This document shows positions 23,982 to 37,344 of a stretch of 64,000 bases of DNA, in pieces; positions within the stretch are counted from its first letter, which is position 1; each line of letters opens with the position of its first letter. Both the position numbers and the translations under genes were made by a program. Below the pieces are notes generated by a model. It ran no database searches. It saw nothing but the letters and a program-made list of their open reading frames with translations, and was not told the origin of the DNA. Source of the DNA: Chaenocephalus aceratus (lineage: Eukaryota; Chordata; Actinopteri; Perciformes; Channichthyidae); assembly GCA_023974075.1 (NCBI GenBank), contig CM043797.1:31279023-31343022 (forward strand), in the 5' to 3' direction.

Positions 23982-26900
23982 CATGGAGCTCACACCAGTG
24001 AAAGTCCAGCAATGAGAGAAGCATGTTAATCTGGTCCCTTTCCACATACATAAACACATTCACATTCTAATAGAAAGACTGCAGGTGAAACATAGCATCT
24101 ATAATGCAGCAACACCGTGGGCGAAGTGGGGACATACAGCAGAATAACAACCAGTATACATCGACTAGATCTGTTGAATATTAATATTGTGGTTTAATGT
24201 GGGAGAGAGAGGGATAAGGAGTGGAGGAACATCAGTGATGATCTACTTATCAGGCTGAACAAGTTTCACATCTTAACACTGTGAAGCAGCAGCACATTAT
24301 GAGCAGGATGGTTAGCATTACCAGACATTTTAATAATACCAGGATATATGAGCTTTGAGGTTTGAATTCAAATAGTATGGTACTGTAGGGAAGACACATG
24401 TCTAAAGCGTTACCAAGCTGAGACCTTTGTCGTCTAATGAGTTTTGATTTTGAGTAAATATGATATAGTGAGTTTTCTTTTCTATACCATGTTAGCTGAT
24501 AAAAACACAAAAGTAGTGGCTTGCATCTTAACAACGACTAATCTGAGTTATTTATATTATTAGTCACACAAAGTTAGTAGTCATAAATGCAAGTATCGGG
24601 AAAAGTTTAGATAAAGCTGTCAAGTCTTGAATATTATTTGAAATAAAACATGTGACCCTCAAAGAGCCATGCACTGGTGCTTTAGGATAAATGCGTATTG
24701 CAGAACAATGACACTATGCTAACATGATGATGTTTGGCAGGCACAATGTTCACCATGTTGGTTTAATGCATTAGCATGCTTACATTTGTTTATCTTTCCT
24801 TAGCATTTGGTAGCTTCTTTTGATTCATGTATTGATTGATCAATTTAACTAGGCGATGGCTCGATAAAAAAGCGAAGGGATCATCATATTATTAAAACTC
24901 ACCCCAAGAGGCACATTAATGTGTATTCCAGATGTTGTGTTTCATTTCAATACAATCTTTGAAAAATAAATAGTTCTCGGGAAAGTGGTGGACAGCGACT
25001 GGCCGACCAACTACTGCCATTCCAACAGCAAGGCCAGCAGCATGGCTTAAATAACCCAACGTTGTGAAATGACTTTCTGAAGACCTTTCTACGAGCCAAT
25101 GTTTCATTTGTAGTGTTGAAGGATGTTTCGAGCAAAACTCTTCAGGTGGAGAACACTTATGAACAGCATCCATATACAAGTTGTTTGGCTATATTGTTCT
25201 TGTTCTAAAAGAAAATAGCTAAAGCTGTGGCTTTGTGCCAGATACTGTAAGATAATACAATGTTTTATTTCTTCCTCTTTTTACTCAGTACCATGACTTT
25301 TAGTTGATTTTACTGTTGTCACAACCAGTATGAGTAACCTTTCCCCTGCTCAGCGAGGTGCAATGTAATAAATGAAATGAAACAGAAAATAATTAGGTGA
25401 CGGGCCATTATTTTTGGTATAACTATATAACTTAATGTTCCTCTTTTACATTGTTAAAAACAAAATGTTTTGTTTTCTCCTTGTATTACCGTCGTTACAT
25501 CTGTTATTCTTACTCCCTCGCTCTTTCCTCCACCCATTTATTCAAACCAATTTCTTTTGGAACACTGATTTTCTCTTGCCTTTTTTACTTTTTGAGAACA
25601 GAACGAATTGTTCTTTCTTGTGCCTTAAAAAGGTCATGATCATTTTCTTCCTTTAACAATAAGTGACACTACTGCTAACTCAACCTGAAAATACAGCGGC
25701 ACGGCAGTGAGACACAGCTTCTAGCTGTCCCCACTTTCCTAAAAGTTTTTAACTTTAGCTATTGGTTTCGGGGGGATAAACACTTCCAATGCTTTTAAGA
25801 ATCACTTCATCACAACTCAGAGTGATTTGAGGGGACTCGTCCATTGGATGAGTATGACATTCAAAGCTTACCAGCAGGTTTATAAGGTCCCACCTCAGTG
25901 GCAGATTTATAGAGTGCATCTGAAGTGATAGTGTGACAAACTTGGCTTTTCGTAAAACGGTCCCATGGTCTAAAGACGACATCAGCTATATTTAGTGGAT
26001 ATATGTCCCCATGCATGGGTGTGTGGGTGTTCATAAGGGATAACAGCAGGCAACATTGATTACAGTGCCGTCATGATCTAACATTGCTACGTGATTCACA
26101 TGCTGTGACAGCCATCTCTATTTCAAGCAGCATATGAATATTCAATGAGATCAAGGAGAGTGTATGAGAATGCAAATATACATATACAGTCATTCTTTGT
26201 TTATTTCCATGTTAATGATTCAGAATGTGTTTCATGTCAGAGAATAATTCTTCCTTACTCCTAAGACATTTAACCTTTCTGCCTGTTGACGTGTATGACC
26301 AACCCTGACTCTGTTATCTCCCATAAGGAATGTGCTAATGCAGTCATATGTTGATATTTCTCAGTATGACCGGTCAACTCTCGGTCACAGAGCCTAAGAG
26401 TCAGACAAGTGATTGAGTGTCTCCAGATGTTGGGGCTATCTCCAGTGTTCCCAGAACTCTCTGTAAACTAGTTAAAAGGTCTATTAGAGAGAGGCTGGGC
26501 AGAATTGATGTGGCAACCCACCCGTGCTGTCAGAACCTCTGGCTGCTGTGAATTGAGATGTGAAATTCTCCGCCCGATACTTGTAATAAAACACCAGTGT
26601 TTGACATCAAAGCTCCAACTCTCCTCGTGTCTCTCTGAGTCCTGACTCTCCATTGCTGCAGAAGTTTCCCTTACATTTCACAGTAGTGATTATCACTACT
26701 AAAGAGACCTGGAGAGTACACTTTCATTGTGGAAAACAAACAAAAAAGGTGTTGAAGTATGATGAAGTATTTTTCTTACCTGCAGTGAGAAGTATGTGTT
26801 TGTGAAACAGATCAATTCAGAAGAAGATGGCCGCACGTCCCCAAGAGACCATAGGAAGAAAAAAAACAGAGATACATGCTTTGTTAGCTACAGTGGGATC

Positions 26901-27171
26901 ATCATTTAGTATGTGTGGTAATTATATAGACACAATTAAGTCGACCAGTGTCTGTTTGAATACGATGGCAACATGTGTTATCACATTGATAACACAATAT
27001 ACAACTGCATGTTCTTCATTAACACTGTTGTGAATTATTTCAAATACGGTTCCTATTCAGAACCTGTTATTGTTCTCTTAATATAGTTTCTATTGTATTC
27101 CTTAACAGTCTGAATAATGGAAATGATTAAATGGAAAGGAACAAAAAGACTTTAGCTCAGGAATCCCCTTT
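23982..27171. other. unannotated DNA
   Basis: No gene, RNA or bounded element recognised. Short open frames are scattered and without domains. Confidence 0.35.
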
Positions 27172-27239
<68 letters not shown>

Positions 27240-27255
27240 TGTCATTGTCATTGTC
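27172..27255. repeat. (ATC)n trinucleotide microsatellite
   Basis: About 23 ATC units followed by three 'attgtc' variants. Confidence 0.95.
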
Positions 27256-30200
27256 ACTACAGCAGAAGCAAAATCAGAACCACGGCTGATTCCACCATCA
27301 CGGCAACCATCAACAACACAACTATGAATATCATTTCCATTTTTTGCAGAACTGTAATCATCATCAGTGTCACATTCTTACAACCCTTGTAGAAGAAAGA
27401 ACAAAAATATGCAATCAGCCAAGTGGGAAAGACAATTTTTTGATTTAGCTGAGATACCGCTTCATGTACTTTAAAGTTCTATCCAAGAATGTCAAGGTCC
27501 TTTTACATTCTCAAGAAGAATCAGAAGGACATTTTTAAAACAGCTTGTTTTAAATGTACTATATTTCTGCAAGGACACACAACACCGTGCCGCCAGTCTT
27601 CAAATAATGTACAGGGTTAAATTCACTTTCTTACAGACACTTCATCCGTGCACTGCGTCTAGTTCTGGTTTTAAGCTGCGAGAAAAATGTAGTTTGTGAG
27701 TAATTTTAAGAAATGTCCATTATCTTACATGTCTCCTTAGGATGTACCACCTGCCAGATGAAAAAGTTTACATTTCAAGTACAGGTTGGAACCCAAAACC
27801 CTGTCGAGTCAGGTCTACTTTCTTGATGGTTGTAACCTTTCTACTTCCCCACTTCTCTTTGCAGCTTCCCATGGGGGCGTGACGAAGGTATGGTCAATTG
27901 TTCTGAATTCCTGTTTCAGAGAGGAAGGTCTATAATATATAATTTCAGGGACAAGTGTTGAGTTGTGGGCAGGCTCTGCCTTGGCGCAAAGGAGTACAAT
28001 GGCAGAGTATTGATTGGGAAGACAGAAGACTTTAAAGCCTGAGCAGGAACGTCCTTGGGCAAGGTCATGAACCCTTCATTCAACCATTATGATCAACACC
28101 CACTGCAAAACAAGCCCACACACAATTCACACATGTACACATGTAGACATGTGCGTATGAGAATGGCACACATACAGCTGCATTATAAGGCCTCACTGGT
28201 GAGCATCTGCCCAAGGCTTTCTTCCAATAATAACAATCTCCTTAAATAATAACCACATAAAATAACAAAATGAGATTCTGCTCGATGACATGTAATCAGT
28301 TTGGTTCCCCTGAGTTATAAATGTATTTGGAAAATCGCTTCGAGTTCACAAGTAAAATTGATTGTTGATTTGATCATAAAGGGCCTGCAGTTGCCTTTCA
28401 TAATTCATAAAGTGTTACTAATAGTGTTGGCGAGAATTCAGAAGTGCATGGCTAGGAAAAGTGTAAACCATAACACATCCTAATACAACAGTCAAATTAG
28501 GTTAAGAAATAATTATTCTAATGCATAACTTCAATGCATGTGCATGAACATTTCAATAAGCTGACATGCCCAAACAGAGGCTAACAGGCCAATGTGTTTT
28601 AATGAAGCAAGCCTTGCCACGGGCTCGACACACATAACGAACTACTTTGAAGGCAGGGCATGATAAAATTACACAATCCATAACAACAAAAGAACAATAC
28701 ATGCGTTGGGGAAAGTACCTTTCCTTATTCACTTCAGTAAACATGATCTCAAGGCTGTGAGTGAGTTGTGAAAAGGTTACATCTCTGACATATGGAATGG
28801 AGAAGGTTAATGAGTAGGTTAGAGAGACGCTGTGCCACAGAGCTGGCATTTCATTAACTGTGAATTTGTATGGAGAAGTTATGGGCATGTCGGTCTTTCT
28901 GTACAACCAAAGGTCCCCTGATATATGCTGATGTTTGATGGTGGTGAGCAACACTTTTCAGTTGCCTATTAACTGCTGACAAACCTGGTATCAGTTGTAT
29001 TCAGGCAGGCCGTTAAGACACAACTTCAGATGTCATAAAGAAAACAGTTAATTCTGGATTCTAAAAATAATACTTCTGTTTTAATATAGTTTGGTTAGCG
29101 TTTATTGGTAAATGCAATGCAAAAAAGGGTTAGCGTTAAACCATGACCAGATGGGAATATGGGTTGTGTGCCAGGTCACTTTTAAGTTACTGTATGTACT
29201 GCTTTACTCACAACGGTGGATGCACTCATGTTTCCAATGTTGGTTAGGAAAATCCTGAACTCGGTGTCCTCTCAACTTTGAAACATATACAACTATAGCT
29301 TTCTCTCACTGTACATTCCAGAGTTGCAAAATTACTTGACAGAAGTTCCTGATTTCTTTGTGCATTGGCTTTGACATGTACATGCAGGTTAGTCTCTGGA
29401 GAAAACAAATGTCATTCCATTTTAAATCACTTTATAAGATCTGCTTCAACTGGTTATGTCTTCTTGCGGACCGCCTGGCTAACCTTCATCTCAGAATCGT
29501 AGCATTTCAATTTGGTACCGGGGATTGAAGAGGTGTTTTCATCTGCAGGCAGACTTAGATGGTCCTCTTTAAAAGAAGTTTAGATCAAGGTCTAGGCAGA
29601 AATGGGTCCAGAATGAGACAATGTTGGAGAAAGCCTGATGTGCATCGAGGATTGCTGGACTTAATATTAGAATGACGCAGACTTCTGGGATTTCAGGATG
29701 CCTTTTCACCAAAGGTTTTCCAGCAGTAAAAAGTGATACATTTCTATCATATGGAATTGCTTTAGATTGCTTTTCAAACTATATAATACCATTTCACCTT
29801 AGTCACCCACCACTCAGCAGCAGTTTGACCTACACTATTTCATGTAAGACATGCTCTGTCCTATCTCTACAATTGTGCCTTTGAACACCATGTTTGATTT
29901 CTATGAAAGAATGTCCCTCCTGGGTGAGAGCTGGCCAACAGCAGTTTGTATTCTGTATACAGTATGCATGTTTCATTCAGCGATTGATTGTCTGCGTTGT
30001 GTTGTTCAGGGGGGCGAAAAGTGTTCAAACTGACATTTCATTCAACATAGAACGATGATGTAGAGTGATCTGTGGCCAACACAATCATAATAGTACAAAA
30101 GCACAGAAAAGCATACTAATACACACTTTCCCAATCAATCTGTCCGACAACCTCTACTGGGCATTATTGGAGAGAACAATCAATAGGCCAGCGGCCACCC

Positions 30201-30612
30201 TGAAATAGCTGCTGCTGCACCATCACACCTCGTCTCCAAGTGCACACTACTCCTTGGAGAGAGGAGGTGGAAAGGATTGGTAGGAACTACAAAGACATGT
30301 GTTGAAAGATGGGAACAATAATCACAAAAGAAGAAAAAAACCCTATTATTTTACCTATTTTTATATACAAAAATAATTTTGACCACAGCAGTTTGTAAAG
30401 GAAAACAAATGTATCCGAATGTTGTTGTTGATCTGATCGAAGTCAGATAGAGGACATAAAGAAAGGAAGTCAGGTGTTGAGACTCTTTAACAAAATATAT
30501 AGTTTATAGTGTCATGATTTTAACATTTATAAATTAAAGATACAATGACATTAGTCAAATAATGAGAATGTATTATTTTGTTTCTTGAAGCTCTGTTTTT
30601 TATTGTTATGTC
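27256..30612. other. unannotated DNA
   Basis: No gene recognised. The 133-codon minus-strand frame at 28553-28954 is the longest here and has no domain that I recognise; I regard it as chance. Confidence 0.35.
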
Positions 30613-30616
30613 TTAA

Positions 30617-30997
30617 AGGTGGGGTAGGTACGTTTGAGAAACCGGCTCGAGATACACTTCTTGTTATATTCCATGGAATGCTCTTAACATCCCGATAGCA
30701 ATGAATATCTGAAGTGCTTTGACAAAAAATCCATAAAAAATGTCATCTGTGGAAGCCGTGGTACTGTAAAAAGCACGACCAATCATCTGAGCTGGCCCGG
30801 CTAAAATAACTGGATGGCCTACCTGCCTGTCAGCCTTCCATCTGTGCACAAACTTATCTCGTGCCCTCATTGGTCATGTGCGCGTTCGTGTGTGTTGGAG
30901 GAGGGGCTCTGTAAGGAAGTGGAAGATTTCTTCCGCCTGTGTATTTTTAAATTCTAGCGCACTCGAGCTGGTTTCTCCAAAATTACCTACCCCACCT
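30617..30997. mobile_element. 381-bp MITE, TTAA target site, copy 2
   Basis: Nearly identical to 5310-5691 in the same orientation, with AGGTGGGGTAGGTACGTTTG at the left and its inverted match at the right. TTAA lies at 30613-30616 and 30998-31001. Differences from copy 1 are scattered single bases and a one-base A-run change. Confidence 0.92.
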
Positions 30998-31480
30998 TTA
31001 ACAAAAACAGTCAGGATTAGAGAGAGGAAGAGGTGATGAAGACCTGTAGGCAGGAAATCGGAGAAAACACGAGTAAGTAGGTGTCAAGCCTGGATGAGCT
31101 TCACAAGGGGCTACATCTCAAAGGTCATGAATGGACCTGTTGATTGTCTCTCCCACCTATTTTCACCTCTCTTCCTTTCTTATCTCCTGCTCAGAGTGTG
31201 TCACAGAACAGAAGCCACCCAGATCCTCTCCGCACTGACCTTCTCAGGCCAAGAACAGAGGTAACACATAGTGAATGTGTGGGAAAGAGTGAAGAGGTGT
31301 TTGAGTTGGACACACACACAAGAGACACAGTGTCTTTCTTACACATGCACAGAATACACTGTACAATATGGTAATTGGTTGTTAAATTGTGACAGTAAGC
31401 AGGGAACAACATCTACAAGACTTTGGGGGGGATACCACTGATAGTGCACTACACATATCCTCTCAGGGGTTTGCACTTGT

Positions 31481-31482
<2 letters not shown>

Positions 31483-31543
<61 letters not shown>

Positions 31544-31562
31544 TGAGAGAGAGAGAGTGTGT
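31483..31562. repeat. (GT)n then (GA)n microsatellite
   Basis: About 29 GT units followed by a short GAGA run and 'gtgtgta'. Confidence 0.95.
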
Positions 31563-31846
31563 ATGTTTCCCCTGGGACAGAAAAGGTTGGGTGAGACAGC
31601 ATAAAGAGAGTGAGGAGATGAAAAAGTTCATGGATGCATGCAGTGTTATCTTCCCGGACCGGGGAAAAGAAAAGCAGAGAGGTGGAAGATGAGGAAAGGT
31701 GGATGAAGAGACATCGGGGGATTCTTAGATCGAGTCCACAGTGGTCCGCATCCTGAGAGACCGGGTGAAATGAAGGGAAGAAAGAGCGCATGAAGGCATG
31801 TCCATTCAAACTGGCTTATCATCCAGCTTTCCCCAAGAGAGGCAGT

Positions 31847-31936
31847 GGAGGAGGAGGAGAAGGAGGAGGAGGAGGAGGAGGAGGAGGAGGAGGAGGAGGA
31901 GGAGGAGGAGGAGGAGGAGGAGGAGGAGGAGGAGGG
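31847..31936. repeat. (GGA)n trinucleotide microsatellite
   Basis: About 30 GGA units, nearly pure, within a longer purine-rich strand. Confidence 0.96.
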
Positions 31937-34425
31937 CACCATGGATAGAAAAAGTGAGTCTGAAAGAAAGTAAGATTGAAGATGAGTTAAGAGTCAGGAA
32001 GGAGTCTGAAAATTGCAACACGGGTGAGTGGCGCAAAAGTGAAAAAGATGGATGAGACTGAAATGAAAATGTAGAGGAAATGGAAGAGAAGAGCATGGGG
32101 ACCACATGTGAGATAATTACTTGGAAAGGAGTCAGATAAGGGGGAACAGTGTGGAACTCATGGCCATGATGAAAAGAAGGCTAAACTAAATGTGGCAGAG
32201 AAGCTAGGAGTTGGATTCAGAGAGTGTGAAAAAGTCAGTTTAAATGCAGGAAACGAGGGGGCAAGAAGAAAGTGGAGGAGGAGGGGGAAATCATAGTGAT
32301 GGCGATGGCAAAGAAGCACCAATAGGCTAACCGAGAGGCTTTACCAACAATAAGGGACATCAGCCTGCCTGACACCCGTATCCATGTTCTCACCTCTGTT
32401 AAATAAAACATCACCATGCTGATCGATACACCCAGACACTTAGACACACTGCACACATATCGGTATGCACACACATGCACACACTGCTTTACATTCAGCA
32501 CCATCACAGCATTGAAAGCCTGAGGAGGAATAGGAGAAACATGTTTTCTATCTATCCATTCATCCACTCCTTTCTCCCAGCCTTTTGTCTTTCATTATTA
32601 AAAATAAATGTTCAGTCTAAATGCACGTGTGCTCAAGCCATCCCACACATACTGTTTCGAAGTGTTTCAGGGACACATTTACACACTCGAGCTTGAGTTT
32701 GTCTTAAAGCATGTGCGCTCGCATTTTTCCTCAGATGAGAAGCAAATTGAAATGTTAGTTTTACAAACATTTCTAGGAGGCAAAACTTACCTCTTTTGAA
32801 ATTGGGATTTATTTAAATGCGTAGAACCTTGAACAACAGATTTCATTTTTTGGCGACACAATGTAAAACTGATGAAAGACCTATGGGTTATTTCACATTA
32901 GAAGATGGATAATAGAGAGCTGCAATGCAGAAACATATAATTTAAAGTCAATTCAATCCTGTGATAGTCATACAAATACAATCTTTTCCAATTTGAATCC
33001 CTGTTTCTAGTGGCTGTTACAACTGATCTTATCCTAACCGATGTTAAGGGTTATAATAAGAACAAGTAGGCTACTTAGTCGTAAGTCATTCGGCCCCAAT
33101 TGTTTTGGAAAACATGTTCTAGGAAAGTTATAGACAAATCAAAGGTATCATTGTGTGGTTTGGCAAGAATCAGACAAAATAACTGCAAACTCATCAATCA
33201 AATCGATCAAATAGAGATATTCGTCAGGCATCATAAAATCGAAACTGCAAACTCTGCGAAACACCCTCCGGAGAGTCATTAGAACTGTAGGAAAGATCAT
33301 TTGCTCATGTCTCCAGACTGAAGAGTCCCTGTACATTGACTGCAGTTGAGACAGGGTACATTATCTGTACGGTCCAACCGCCATGGAAATTCTCCATTCA
33401 GTACACGCGGTCAAACACTGCACAGAATGTGGAATGATCATCTAATATATATTTATTAATCATTTATTGTTGCTTCTTCACCGTGATAGACTTGCTTAAA
33501 AGCAACATAATTTATATACTATATTTTTGTGATTCTGTTCTAACACCTACGCTGCCCCTGCAAAATATTGTAGAAGTCCCTCGGTCCAGTCCCAGGCTGA
33601 TCACTGAATGTATGTTACAACACAACACTGTTAAGCGCCTGCAATTAAAAGTGTTACAGCAGCCTTAAATTAGCTTCAAACGGTCACACCCTAAGCATCC
33701 ATTTGTATAAGTTAGGATACTTAGTAAAGTCTAAATGTTCTCCACACTGAACTTGTACTTGAATAGATTCACAGCCCAATACATTTACACAATCCTCTGT
33801 AGAGATAACCCCAATTATTCCTTCATAAGACTTACACGCACACCGCTCTAATATAATGTGTGATGTACTCAGAAATTGAGAGCTGGGACTCAGCGAGAAG
33901 ATAAAGACAGACAGGGACAGAGAGGCAGGCAGAGAGAGATCAATAATCTGTTGTAATTAAAGTGAGGTCAAAGGTCAAAATACAGGGCATAGCTGATGAT
34001 GACATCGGAGACATGAACTCAACTCTGCATTCCACTCACCTTCATTTTTTATATGTGTGTTGGACTGTTGGTGTCAAGACCAAGTTCAAACTGTATTTCC
34101 CTCTCTTTATCTCTGACCTGATTCAATATGATGTCATGCCCTGTATTCACAATATTCTGCCCTCTAATATTATTCATATTTAAACTTTAATCAATTGTTG
34201 ACATTGGCACCAACTTTTGACACACAGAGGGTACATCTCTGTGTTCTGGCCCCATTTTATTCGTCAAAGTTCAGCTGTGATAAAAATAATACTTCAGTCC
34301 AGCTACACAGCAGAGCGAGGCACAAGTCATAACAAGTCCAAGCATTTGATGAGATTTCTGCTTTCTTTCTGGAGACCCACTGTATAGTTACTTAGTGGCA
34401 CAACACCACACTGCTGATTGTGTAT

Positions 34426-34426
<1 letters not shown>

Positions 34427-34487
<61 letters not shown>
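34427..34487. repeat. (GT)n microsatellite
   Basis: About 30 uninterrupted GT units. Confidence 0.96.
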
Positions 34488-34490
<3 letters not shown>

Positions 34491-36591
34491 GAAGGGCATT
34501 GCTCACAGCAGGCTAAAACGTAGGTTAAAAGTCTAGCTAGTAACTACTCCATTGTGCACTGTTAACAAATGCAAATTGTAAAGTGGTACAGGTGAGGTCC
34601 CATAAGTAACATCAATTATTCTATTTCTTATTTTTTATTGAAGTATTTCAACAGCAATTGATTGGATTTTTTAGATTTTGTATAGACACTGAAGCATCGT
34701 CATGGTGAGCACTGCTGTACCCCAGTACTGCCTTACACAGCTGTTATTGCTTTCAGTATATTGCATGTTTATTAATGTATACTAGTGAGATTTATATTGC
34801 TGTATCTCAGTGGTTAACAGTCAGGGCCTTCAAGGTATTCAGAGAATACCCTGAAACACTCAGATAAAACAAACACAAAATCGATTTAATTATATAAATA
34901 CACACTCTAGTCTACAGAAGGTCCAGTTGTGATAGACATGGCCACTGCTGTATCTAGTATAATATACTGATGAACATGTACATTCAAATTGATGTTTTAC
35001 ATGGCTGTATTGTTGTTTATGATGTTACATGTGTCCACCAGCATACTGGGGGAACCCAGGACACACTGATGTTTGACCTGCAGCCTAACACGTGTTTGTG
35101 TTGATAGGGGAAATCGTTGCCTCCTGTTTTATGAAGAGGAAACAATTGCAACAGCTGCTACCATCAGCTTTGCTCTGGAACAGAGACAATGTTAGCTGTA
35201 ATGGTACACTATAAGCCAATACAGGGAACACTGCTTTCACACGCACCTCTAAAGGTTAAACTGTTTTATTTCTACAGCACAATGGCATTTCTGGTAATGG
35301 CTACAATTATTTCGGTGTAGTACAAAGGTTGCTGCAGGTCTGGAACCGCTCTTTAATGATTAAAGGCTATGTCTGTGAATGTGTGCTAATTTATATCGGT
35401 CTTACATGATTATCTCATAACTGGAACCAGTTTTTTCAAACAATACAGATTTCTTTATGAAACCATACAAAACTTAAAACAAGGTACATTTTGTAACTTT
35501 TTGTAGCAGAACTTTACGTTTTTTTTATTTGTAATAACTGTTTTCAAGGTCAAGAACGAATTTCCGCCTTCTACAGTATATGAGTTGATATTTGAACATA
35601 ATAACATGTTTTATATTTTAAAATGTAAATTGGAGAAGCAAATGCAGTACAGTATCATGTGGCTATTGATTTTCTGCCACTTTTTTTTTTAAACGCTTCT
35701 GTTACAGTAAACATGGTTAATATTATTAATAAATAGGCCATTAGGTCACAGGTTGCCCCTTTTACTCTACATATAGCAAATTAATCCTGCATCAACAGAA
35801 AACATAATTGATTTGATTTCCTTCCGCCAAGTATAATTTAAGTCTATTGACAAAAATGAAATCTATTTAGTAATACACAAAAAAGGCGAATCATATAACC
35901 TCCTTTGAGTGAGTAAAAATTATAATTTGGTTTAACCTTTATAGCTTTGACAATAAAAGGTATTGGAAAAAGTACTGTAAAAATGTATGTGGACCAATCG
36001 ATAGTCTTCCACCCAGTATGGAGCAGCAATCATTCTGTGAATAGAAATCAGTTTTCAGACCAAAAGTAATTTAATGCTGTGCTGACCCATCACATTGTAT
36101 ATGGACGCTCCCCCACAGAGACCTCTGAACAGCCTCTATTCTCTGGAAAAGTGTGGGACACAATATTCGAAGATTCAATTCACATTCTCTCCTAAAACTA
36201 TTCATGAGCTATGCGTTTTAACAACAGTTGCAGTTGGAAAGTTACCTTCCTTGCATCACTTGAAGACTGATTTGTATTATTTGCATGATGGTACTGTGAG
36301 AGTAGTTTCCTAACTAAACTTATGAAGCACATACTGTATTGTTGTGGTTCTTCATCAAATGAAATATTTATTTTCTCCTGTTCAGCTGGCTTTGATCCTT
36401 CAAGAAATAGTGTAAATGGTATCACAGCATTACATGCCGAGAGCGTTTTCGAGGTGCAGCTTGAGGCTTGTGGGTGCTTCCTGACAAACTGGCGTGTCTT
36501 TATTGATGACAAAGATTGATCGCGGCCTCCGGGGAGATACAGTATGAGCAATAAACCTATTTCTAATTGAAATCTCTCACACACACATCAT

Positions 36592-36646
<55 letters not shown>

Positions 36647-37344
36647 GTACAGTTGCAAATGGAATGATACACATATTGCAATTGCCAATATTTGCGCAGA
36701 TTGAGCTAAACGCGTCAGGCAGTTAACACACACAGGGACACACACATAACTTTGTGTCAACTGTCGAGGAAGAGCTTGGCTGAAATAATCGATAAGGAGT
36801 GGAGGAGAGTCATAGTGCATGCAAAGCTTTGTCTAGCAAGCCCTCCCTCGTGTGCCATGACCAACATACCAAGTATAATCTGTCCGCAAACCACCAAGCA
36901 CCCCTGCTCTATTCATTTAATTATATGTCTATGTTGCAGCCTCTTTATTTCTTTTCCATCAAAAAAAGTCTCTTGGAGGCTACTCCTGCATTCTGCCCAC
37001 ATATCCCACCTGCTCTGTATCCTTCCCTCCATAGTGAATAGATGTTTGTGTGTGTTGGCCTACAGTAGCTAAACTCCCAGTGGGCCCCCATGGTTATGGG
37101 CGGTGCAAATAAAAAGGCCTTAAGCAGCAGGGAAGCGGACAGTTAAAACATGTATTCACAAGAGAGCAACTAATATGTGTGTGTTTGTGTCTGTGTGGGT
37201 GTGCTGAGATAGATCAACAGAATAATTGCAGATAGTAAGTACGCTTACACACATACGGTAGATACTGAAAATCACGTACAGGCACTAACAGAGAGGTTGA
37301 TTTATTTTGTAAGGGGAAATAAATCCATATCTATAAATACTCAT
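34488..37344. other. unannotated DNA
   Basis: No gene recognised. A 128-codon minus-strand frame at 36198-36584 has no known domain. Confidence 0.35.
36593..36642. repeat. (CA)n microsatellite
   Basis: About 24 CA units with a 'tcatg' interruption near the left end. Confidence 0.95.

Larger units (their letters stand above)
31002..34426. other. unannotated DNA with microsatellites
   Basis: No gene recognised. The interval 31620-32300 is strongly purine-rich around the GGA tract. Frames through these repeats (poly-Ser, poly-Arg, poly-Leu) are artefacts. Confidence 0.4.

Noticed and set aside
27172..27255. CRISPR-like or coding repeat
   Set aside because: It is a simple trinucleotide microsatellite with no spacers.
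28553..28954. 133-codon minus-strand frame as a possible host gene
   Set aside because: No domain, no splice context and no composition difference from surroundings.
31646..32105. Poly-Ser, poly-Arg and poly-Leu frames
   Set aside because: They are translations of the (GGA)n tract in three frames.
36198..36584. 128-codon minus-strand frame as a possible host exon
   Set aside because: No recognisable domain and nothing around it supports a gene.
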